A stretch of 6,401 nt of DNA from an uncultured Phycisphaerae bacterium. Lineage in GTDB: Bacteria; Planctomycetota; Phycisphaerae; Sedimentisphaerales; Anaerohalosphaeraceae. Made by a program: the position numbers and the translations under genes. Every line of letters begins with the position of its first letter. Position 1 is the first letter of the stretch. The DNA is taken from the NCBI GenBank assembly GCA_937995495.1, contig CALKKA010000052.1:1-6401 (forward strand), written 5' to 3'. The notes under the pieces are model-generated. The model worked only from the letters and a program-made list of their open reading frames with translations. It was not told where the DNA came from and did no database searches. Positions 1 to 5,729 of the stretch are shown piece after piece.

Positions 1-78
1 GAACTGAGTGATGAAGAAAAAAAGGCCTTGATCGAATGGGTCGATATGGGTGCAGTCTGGGACGGAATTTGCGATTAA
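1..78 (+). CDS. 3' end of a probable c-type cytochrome-domain protein (partial)
   Basis: Reading frame 1 is open from the first base and stops at TAA 76-78, giving 25 residues that begin ELSDEEKKALIEWVDMG and end in WDGICD. The pattern L-S-D-E-E-x-x-x-L-x-x-W-x-D-x-G-A-x-W-D matches the last helix of many class I cytochrome c domains, especially those in Planctomycete-type cytochrome proteins. In these, the conserved helix 'LSDEE...L..W' closes the haem fold. No CxxCH lies in the visible part, so haem binding is inferred from the tail alone. The stop lies 32 bases before the next gene on the same strand, so this is probably the preceding gene of the same operon. A non-haem protein with a similar acidic C-terminal helix cannot be excluded. 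Confidence 0.55.
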   Translation, partial: ELSDEEKKALIEWVDMGAVWDGICD

Positions 79-90
79 CAGAAAGATTAT

Positions 91-99
91 AAAGAGGAG
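91..99 (+). promoter_or_regulatory. Shine-Dalgarno sequence for the FG-GAP/ASPIC gene
   Basis: AAAGAGGAG lies 11 bases upstream of the ATG at 111, in the 32-base gap after the upstream stop. It is a strong purine-rich site and supports the ATG at 111, which also gives a clean signal peptide. Confidence 0.7.
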
Positions 100-110
100 C
101 TTCGATCATA

Positions 111-1748
111 ATGAAAGATATATTACGATGTTTGACTTTACTGGCTGTTTTGCAGGGGACCGTCATGGCCGAGCAAAAACTGCCGCAGTTTACAGATGTG
201 ACGAATCAGGCAGGGCTCACGGCCAAGCACAGCTATGGAGACTACGATTTGAACAACATTGTCGAAGGCACAGGTGCAGGGGTCATGTTCTTTGATTACG
301 ACGGTGATGGTTGGCTTGACATCTATTTTGTTAACGGTTGCTGGATTAAAAGCATCAATGATAATATGGGGCGGGAGCTAAAAAATAAGTTGAGTAACTC
401 GCTGTTCCACAATAATGGCGACGGAACATTTAGTGACGTTACGGAGAAAGCATCCGTTGGGGACAAGGGTTTTGGTTTTGGGGCTTCAGCGGCCGATTTT
501 GACAACGATGGCGACCTTGATCTGTATGTTGCTAACTACGGCCCGAATGTTTTTTACAAGAATAATGGGGATGGTACTTTTACAGACATATCTGCGACCT
601 CGGGCGTCGCGAATCCGAAATGGAGTTTGGTAGGGACATGGTTTGATTATGACAGCGACGGTGACCTTGATCTGTATGTCACCAACTATCTTCAATATGA
701 TGAGGGGAAGTTTCGCTCTTTCTATGCAGCCGCGGGCTATCCGGGTCCCTTAAGCTACACCGGTCAGGCGGACACATTATATCGTAATGATGGCGATGGA
801 ACTTTCAGTGATGTGACGAAAGAAGCAGGGGTCTATAACCCCAATGGAAGGGGCATGAGTGCCACCGTTGCCGACATGAATAACGACGGATTGCTGGACC
901 TTTATGTCGCCAATGACGCGATGGAAAATTATTACTATAAAAATCTTGGCAAAGGAAAATTCGAAAGCGAAGGTCTTTTTATGGGCCTTGCCTTTGGCGA
1001 AGGAGGTCAGGGTGTTTCATCAATGGGGCCAGCCATCGGAGATGTCGACCGTGATGGATACATGGATATTTATGTGCCGGATATGGGGTACGGATGTCTG
1101 ATGATCAATAAGATAGATTATTTTGAGGATCGGACCGCTCCCTCTAATCTGGCACTGATCTGTGGGCAGTATACGGGGTGGGGCGGCCTTTTGTTTGATT
1201 ATGATAGTGATGGGTATCTGGATGTTTTTGTTGCAAACGGAAATGCTCATCATGAATATACTGAAGAGGATGTCCTTGCCCGCAATGATGGAAAAGCCAT
1301 TTTTGAAGATGTTGCAAGAAAATCCGGTCCCTATTTTGACGAGAAATATGTGGGACGTGGCGCCACCTATGGTGATTATGATAATGATGGTGACCTTGAC
1401 CTGTTGATCAACAACCTCAACAGTTCGGTGAGGCTGCTACGGAACGATGGGGGAAACCGCAATAACTGGCTCGTCATTGATCTGAAGCTGAGCGGGGGTA
1501 AAACGGATGCCATCGGATCGCGGATTACGGTGACTGCCGGAGGTGCCAAACGAATTCATGATGTGATCCCCGTAACGGGCTATCTGTCCCAGGCGGACCC
1601 CAGAGCCCACTTTGGCCTGGGCAGTCATGAGATGGCCGACGCGGTCGAGATTCGATGGCCGAATGGAAAAATTACAAAACTGAAAGAAGTCAAAGCGAAT
1701 CAGTTTTTGAAGGTGGTTCAGGAAGATACGCCGGGAGCAGACAAATGA
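111..1748 (+). CDS. Secreted FG-GAP/VCBS seven-bladed propeller protein with C-terminal ASPIC/UnbV domain (CRTAC1-like)
   Basis: The product is 545 residues. Residues 1-20 form a Sec signal peptide with probable cleavage after V-M-A20, so the mature protein lies outside the cytoplasm. Seven calcium-binding loops of the D-x-D/N-x-D-G-x-x-D type start at residues 62, 129, 179, 255, 311, 363 and 422, as expected for a seven-bladed FG-GAP/VCBS propeller. N-N/D-G-D-G-T-F turns at 101, 151 and 226 are a further hallmark. Residues about 451-535 form the ASPIC/UnbV domain, with G-S-R-I-T-V, G-Y-L-S-Q and H-F-G-L-G (500-504) followed by V-E-I-R-W-P-N-G. This architecture is that of CRTAC1-like proteins, whose biochemical role is mostly unknown; adhesion or protein interaction is the usual suggestion. 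The last four bases overlap the start of the decahaem gene, which implies translational coupling and perhaps a shared complex. No enzyme active site is visible. Confidence 0.93.
   Translation: MKDILRCLTLLAVLQGTVMAEQKLPQFTDVTNQAGLTAKHSYGDYDLNNIVEGTGAGVMFFDYDGDGWLDIYFVNGCWIKSINDNMGRELKNKLSNSLFHNNGDGTFSDVTEKASVGDKGFGFGASAADFDNDGDLDLYVANYGPNVFYKNNGDGTFTDISATSGVANPKWSLVGTWFDYDSDGDLDLYVTNYLQYDEGKFRSFYAAAGYPGPLSYTGQADTLYRNDGDGTFSDVTKEAGVYNPNGRGMSATVADMNNDGLLDLYVANDAMENYYYKNLGKGKFESEGLFMGLAFGEGGQGVSSMGPAIGDVDRDGYMDIYVPDMGYGCLMINKIDYFEDRTAPSNLALICGQYTGWGGLLFDYDSDGYLDVFVANGNAHHEYTEEDVLARNDGKAIFEDVARKSGPYFDEKYVGRGATYGDYDNDGDLDLLINNLNSSVRLLRNDGGNRNNWLVIDLKLSGGKTDAIGSRITVTAGGAKRIHDVIPVTGYLSQADPRAHFGLGSHEMADAVEIRWPNGKITKLKEVKANQFLKVVQEDTPGADK
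411..710 (+). repeat. Two adjacent 50-residue FG-GAP blade repeats inside the ASPIC/UnbV gene
   Basis: Residues 101-150 and 151-200 are in exact 50-residue register: the N-N-G-D-G-T-F turns fall at 101 and 151, and D-L-D-L-Y-V at 135 and 185. At DNA level the 17-base string gaccttgatctgtatgt occurs identically at 513-529 and 663-679, 150 bases apart. These are ordinary propeller blades that keep some nucleotide identity, suggesting relatively recent blade duplication or conversion. Confidence 0.7.
1733..1737 (+). promoter_or_regulatory. Shine-Dalgarno that sets the start of the decahaem gene
   Basis: GGGAG sits 7 bases upstream of the ATG at 1745, inside the last codons of the preceding gene. 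It favours this start over the in-frame upstream ATG at 1655, because starting at 1745 puts the signal peptide at the very N-terminus. Confidence 0.65.
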
Positions 1749-4564
1749 GACATTCCTTAAGATTGATTGTTGTTGTGTTTTTATTTTCCGGGATCTGCTT
1801 TGGAGGCTATGGCCAAGCAAGGCATCCGGTCTATGTTGGGGTTCGCCAGTGTGCAGAATGCCACCGGGGCAAGGGCATGGGCAGCCAGTTCAGCAAGTGG
1901 CTCCATTCGAAGCATTCACAGGCTTACGCGTCATTGTCAAAACCCGAGTCAGAAATTATTGCCCAATATAGCGGTATTCTCGAGGCGCCCGAGGCGTCGG
2001 TGATCTGCCTTGGATGTCATGCGACCGGCGCTCACGCAGAGGAATGGGAAAAAGACGACACGTTCTTTGTCGAAGATGGTGTGCAGTGCGAAAAATGTCA
2101 CGGCCCCGGCAGTGAGTATATGGAAGTGATGTCTGACCCGGAGGCCGCAGCGAGGGCCGGGTTGATCATGCCGACTCTCAAAGACTGCCAGAGTTGCCAT
2201 CAGGATAAGAGTTCTCATCTTCTGGCGAATATATCCACTCAAATGGGTCCGGAAGAAAGAATGGAGCTGATTGCTCATCCGACGCCTAAAGTGATGCGTC
2301 TGAAAAAAACATCCGAGTTGCCAGAAATGGTTTCCGACTCAGAATTCAAGTATGCCGGAGCATTACAATGTTCGAGCTGTCATGACGGTTCTTCAAAGGG
2401 CTATCAGTTTAGCAAGTGGCGCTTAAGTAAACACGCTCAAGCGTATTCTGTGTTGGCGACGGATAAAGCCTATGAAATGGCAGCGAGTCAGGGGATCGGC
2501 GATCCGCAGATTTCGACGAAGTGCCTGAAGTGCCATACAACGGTTTTTGCCAATCCGGTTGGCGGGATATTGGATTCCTATTCCCTCGATGAGGGGATCG
2601 GGTGCGAGGCATGCCACGGTGCTGCGAATAAACATGTTGAATCCGGCGATACATCGGGATTGAATGCGGTGACCGAAGAGCTCTGCCTGACTTGCCATCA
2701 GGATGCTCACGGCATACGTTTTGATTATGAGGAAGCGCTGAAGACGATAGCGCATCCGCTGATTCCTGCAACGGTGGCCAAGAAGACGGTTTATAAGACG
2801 CCGCTCTATATGGCGATCCATCCAGACGGCGAGCTGTTATATGTTGCGTGCGAAGCCTCAAACAGTGTTATTGTTGTAGACATTCAGACCCTCAAAAAAA
2901 TTGACGAAATACCGACTGGCCGGCAGCCGACCTGTGTGGCTTTTAGTCCCGATGGCAATGAAGCGTACATCACGAACCGTCTTGATGATACACTGTCGAT
3001 CATTGATGTTTCCGCTGGCAAAGTTCTCAAGACGATTGCTGTGGGTGATGAACCGCACGGCGTTGTTACAGATAAAGAGGGTAGATACCTTTACGTGGCC
3101 AATACCATTGCGGACAGTATTTCAGTGATCGACACAGTAACCTTTAAAGAGGTGAAGCGCTTAGCCGCAAGCCGGCATCCATGGGCGCTGTCACGGTCTT
3201 CCGATGGTTCCAGAATATACGCGACAAATGATCTCCCCCGATTTGTCAAGTTTAGAGAACCCTCGATTTCCGAGGTAACGGTCATTGATACCTTCAAGAT
3301 GGAGGTTGTCGAGCGTATCGAAGTTCCTGGCGCCAATTTGATGTTGGGAATGGACTGCCATCCAGAGGGCGAATTTAGTCTCTTTGTCGCAAACCGGACC
3401 AAAAACCTTGTCCCGATGACACGGCTGATTCAGGGGTGGACCATTACGAATGCGTTGGGGGTGGTATGGCCTGATGACAGTGTTGACCAGGTTTTGCTGG
3501 ATGAACCGGGACTCTGTTTCCCCGATCCGACAGATGTCGCGATAAGTCCCGATGGACGGTTGGCGCTTGTAACGAGTTCCGGTTCTGACCGTGTGGCGGT
3601 TGTGGACTTGGAGAAGTTGATTCGTATCATAAAAGAGTCTTCAGAACACGAGCGAAAACATATTCTTCCGAACCATCTGGGCAAACCGGTCGAATTTATT
3701 ATGAAGCACATTCCGACCGCGTTCAGTCCGAGAGGGGTTGAGATCACACCCGATGGGAAACTGGCCTTTGTGGCCAACTCCCTTGATGACACATTGACCG
3801 TTATCGATATGGATGAGTTGGAAGCGACGGCGACAATCGACCTGGGCGGACCTGAAGAGATTACAAAGATCCGTTTTGGCGAACAGGTTTTTCATAGTGC
3901 CAACAATGCTTTTCGGCGGCAGTTTTCATGTCATACCTGCCATCCGGATGGCCATGTCAATGGCCTGACGTATGACATCGAGCCCGATGGGATCGGGATT
4001 GCCCCGGTTGACAACCGCACGCTGCGGGGCATCTTTGATACCAATCCGTTTAAGTGGGAAGGTACAAACCCAAGCCTGCAGCGTCAATGCGGTGCCAGAT
4101 TAGCCGTTTTTTTCACACGTATCCAGCCTTTTACCGAGAAAGAACTTGAGTCGCTGACAGCTTACATCTGTACGATCCCGCGTCCGCCCAACAGGCACCG
4201 ACCGTTGGGAGCGCCATTATCAGGTGCGCAGCGACGCGGCAAGGCCATCTTTGAGAGGACTGTGACAAATGACGGTCGGGCGATTCCCAAAGATGCGCGA
4301 TGTGTGAGCTGTCATTTTCCACCGATGTTTACGGATCGACAGATTCACGATGTCGGCAATGAGTTTGATTACGATATTGATTCGATTTTCGACACCCCTC
4401 ACCTGAGTAACATCTATGACTCGGCGCCTTATTTGCATAATGGGATTGCAGATACGCTGGAAGAGATATGGACGAAATATAACCCTGAGGACGAGCATGG
4501 CGTGACAAACGACATGACCAAAGACCAGCTCAATGATCTGATCGAATATCTGAAAACCTTTTAA
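1745..4564 (+). CDS. Exported decahaem c-type cytochrome: two tetrahaem modules, YVTN propeller, di-haem peroxidase/MauG-like domain
   Basis: The product is 939 residues. The start at 1745 overlaps the preceding stop as ATGA; the in-frame ATG at 1655 would add 30 polar residues before the signal peptide and is rejected. Residues 1 to about 25 are a Sec signal peptide. Eight CxxCH motifs follow at 36, 88, 115, 148, 209, 260, 287 and 314, forming two similar tetrahaem modules that resemble the cytochrome c554-like family. Residues about 350-705 form a YVTN-type propeller with seven blades (strands such as LLYVAC, EAYITN, YLYVAN, LAFVAN, each followed by a V-x-D segment). Residues about 708-939 resemble the di-haem cytochrome c peroxidase/MauG family, with CHTCH at 729, CVSCH at 853, F-K-W-E-G at 769-773 and A-P-Y-L-H-N-G at 894-900. 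Together this predicts periplasmic electron transfer linked to an oxidative or peroxidase-like centre. The substrate is unknown, and peroxidase activity is not assured. Confidence 0.93.
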   Translation: MRHSLRLIVVVFLFSGICFGGYGQARHPVYVGVRQCAECHRGKGMGSQFSKWLHSKHSQAYASLSKPESEIIAQYSGILEAPEASVICLGCHATGAHAEEWEKDDTFFVEDGVQCEKCHGPGSEYMEVMSDPEAAARAGLIMPTLKDCQSCHQDKSSHLLANISTQMGPEERMELIAHPTPKVMRLKKTSELPEMVSDSEFKYAGALQCSSCHDGSSKGYQFSKWRLSKHAQAYSVLATDKAYEMAASQGIGDPQISTKCLKCHTTVFANPVGGILDSYSLDEGIGCEACHGAANKHVESGDTSGLNAVTEELCLTCHQDAHGIRFDYEEALKTIAHPLIPATVAKKTVYKTPLYMAIHPDGELLYVACEASNSVIVVDIQTLKKIDEIPTGRQPTCVAFSPDGNEAYITNRLDDTLSIIDVSAGKVLKTIAVGDEPHGVVTDKEGRYLYVANTIADSISVIDTVTFKEVKRLAASRHPWALSRSSDGSRIYATNDLPRFVKFREPSISEVTVIDTFKMEVVERIEVPGANLMLGMDCHPEGEFSLFVANRTKNLVPMTRLIQGWTITNALGVVWPDDSVDQVLLDEPGLCFPDPTDVAISPDGRLALVTSSGSDRVAVVDLEKLIRIIKESSEHERKHILPNHLGKPVEFIMKHIPTAFSPRGVEITPDGKLAFVANSLDDTLTVIDMDELEATATIDLGGPEEITKIRFGEQVFHSANNAFRRQFSCHTCHPDGHVNGLTYDIEPDGIGIAPVDNRTLRGIFDTNPFKWEGTNPSLQRQCGARLAVFFTRIQPFTEKELESLTAYICTIPRPPNRHRPLGAPLSGAQRRGKAIFERTVTNDGRAIPKDARCVSCHFPPMFTDRQIHDVGNEFDYDIDSIFDTPHLSNIYDSAPYLHNGIADTLEEIWTKYNPEDEHGVTNDMTKDQLNDLIEYLKTF
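1826..2764 (+). repeat. Tandem duplicated tetrahaem modules within the decahaem gene
   Basis: Module 1 is residues about 28-180 (1826-2284) and module 2 about 200-340 (2342-2764). CxxCH spacings are 52, 27 and 33 residues in module 1 and 51, 27 and 27 in module 2. Twelve residues after the first CxxCH start, both carry Q-F-S-K-W-x-x-S-K-H-x-Q-A-Y (48-61 and 221-234, 11 of 14 identical). Both end with I-A-H-P (176-179 and 335-338). The histidines in S-K-H (57, 230) and I-A-H-P (178, 337) are candidate distal haem ligands. This is an internal protein-level duplication; nucleotide identity has drifted. Confidence 0.85.
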
Positions 4565-4573
4565 CCTTATAAC

Positions 4574-4579
4574 GAAGGG
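4574..4579 (+). promoter_or_regulatory. Weak Shine-Dalgarno for the regulator-propeller gene
   Basis: GAAGGG lies 6 bases before the ATG at 4586, in a 21-base gap. The gap holds no hairpin or T-run, so transcription probably continues from the decahaem gene. Confidence 0.5.
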
Positions 4580-4585
4580 CCAATC

Positions 4586-5704
4586 ATGAAAAAGACATTT
4601 ATAATAGTGCTTTTGCTTTTAGCCGGCGGGTGTACGTTGGATTGTTTTGCCGACAGCGCTAAGCAGAAGTTGCCTTATATTTACACGGACTGGGAACACA
4701 TGACCGCAAAAAACGGGTTGCCGGACGATCATATTTTTGCTGTGAAGGTCGACGGTCCGAGAGTCTGGGTTGGGACCGAAGACGGACTGGCCCGGATTGA
4801 CAAGACCTCGGGCAAGATTCAAACGTGGAAAGAATCAGATGGGCTTCCCTGGCGGGTGATTTCGGCGATTGATGTAAGTCCAAAGACCGGCGAGGTCTGG
4901 CTGGGCTTACTAGGCGGCGGGGTCGCACGGTTTAGCGCGGGTCGTTTTGATCACTTCCACCAGCTCAACAGCGGGTTGGTCAATGATGTTGTGTACGGGC
5001 TTGCCTTTGAAAATGACAATGTCTGGGTGGCCACCACAGCGGGTGCAAGTCGTTATAATACGGTGACCGGGGAGTGGACGATTTATACAGAAAAAAATGC
5101 ACCCATGGAAGAGATATGGAACTACGGTGCTTGTTATGATGACGGCAAGGTTTATCTTGGGGTTTGGGGCAGCGGGGTACTCGAATTTGATGTGGCGACT
5201 GAAAACTGGAAAGACTATCTCGATCCGGATGGTGAGATGGAGATCGATCTTTACCGAGATGATGGTATCGTGCATGTGATCACGACGGGTGTCAGTCATA
5301 TCGATGGAGTTTTGTGGGTGTCGAGCTATTTTGGAATGAGCCGCTACGATGGTCGGCACTGGCGCGGGTATTACGCACATGAGACGGGGTTGCCGAGCGA
5401 CTTTGGTAATTCGGTCGAAGGCAGAAGTGCCAATGAGGCGTGGTTTGCTACGGATAAAGGGTTGGGTGTCTGTGCAGACTATCCAACCGATACATGGGTG
5501 ACGTATCGAATGGATCCCGAGACCCTGGAGGGGATCGCCGTGGTGTCTGTCGATAATAAAGAACTTAAATCGTTGAAGACGGCAAAAGGCGTTCCTCATA
5601 ATCATGTTCTGTGTGTCGACTTTGACGGCGATGATGTCTGGGTGGGTACAGTCAAGGGATTGGGACATGCCAAAGGAGCCGGATATTATAAAAGCCTGAA
5701 GTGA
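4586..5704 (+). CDS. Exported stand-alone two-component-regulator-type seven-bladed propeller, possible lipoprotein
   Basis: The product is 372 residues. The N-terminus is K-K followed by a hydrophobic run ending L-L-A-G-G-C16, a plausible but imperfect lipobox (Ala at -3). Cleavage by signal peptidase I after C-F-A22 is the alternative. Seven blade signatures of the form V-W-V-G-T-x-x-G-L-x-R-x-D begin near residues 60, 103, 145, 188, 242, 284 and 350. Several are preceded by G-L-P/V-x-x-x-V/I (44, 86, 130, 268), the hallmark of Reg_prop repeats found in the sensor region of hybrid two-component kinases. Here nothing follows the propeller: there is no transmembrane helix, kinase or receiver domain, so it is a free or lipid-anchored propeller. 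It may bind a ligand or partner outside the cytoplasm, perhaps one of its cytochrome neighbours. The ATG is bounded upstream by the decahaem stop in the same frame. The fold is well supported and the function is unknown. Confidence 0.88.
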   Translation: MKKTFIIVLLLLAGGCTLDCFADSAKQKLPYIYTDWEHMTAKNGLPDDHIFAVKVDGPRVWVGTEDGLARIDKTSGKIQTWKESDGLPWRVISAIDVSPKTGEVWLGLLGGGVARFSAGRFDHFHQLNSGLVNDVVYGLAFENDNVWVATTAGASRYNTVTGEWTIYTEKNAPMEEIWNYGACYDDGKVYLGVWGSGVLEFDVATENWKDYLDPDGEMEIDLYRDDGIVHVITTGVSHIDGVLWVSSYFGMSRYDGRHWRGYYAHETGLPSDFGNSVEGRSANEAWFATDKGLGVCADYPTDTWVTYRMDPETLEGIAVVSVDNKELKSLKTAKGVPHNHVLCVDFDGDDVWVGTVKGLGHAKGAGYYKSLK

Positions 5705-5717
5705 ATTTTGAGCCAGT

Positions 5718-5724
5718 GAAGGGG
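5718..5724 (+). promoter_or_regulatory. Shine-Dalgarno that sets the start of the binding lipoprotein gene
   Basis: GAAGGGG ends 5 bases before the ATG at 5730. An in-frame TGA at 5709-5711 leaves this ATG as the only reasonable start, since no other start codon lies between them. Confidence 0.65.
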
Positions 5725-5729
5725 CAAAA

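Noticed and set aside
1655..1744. Upstream in-frame ATG giving a 30-residue longer decahaem protein.
   Set aside because: It would bury the signal peptide behind polar residues and overlap the preceding gene by 94 bases. The ATG at 1745 has its own Shine-Dalgarno and gives a normal signal peptide.
2409..2861. Overlapping minus-strand open frames of 150 and 132 codons.
   Set aside because: Both oppose the second tetrahaem module, where CxxCH motifs prove plus-strand coding. Their products are Arg/Ser/His-rich with no domain pattern.
4565..4585. Search for a terminator or promoter in the gaps after the decahaem and propeller genes.
   Set aside because: Neither the 21-base nor the 25-base gap contains an inverted repeat followed by a T-run or recognisable -35/-10 elements.
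4562..4586. Possible stop-codon readthrough joining the decahaem and regulator-propeller proteins, because both genes share a frame and no further stop lies between.
   Set aside because: The downstream ATG has its own Shine-Dalgarno and is followed by an intact signal peptide, so separate translation is the simpler reading; the gap is only seven codons, where absence of a stop is expected by chance.
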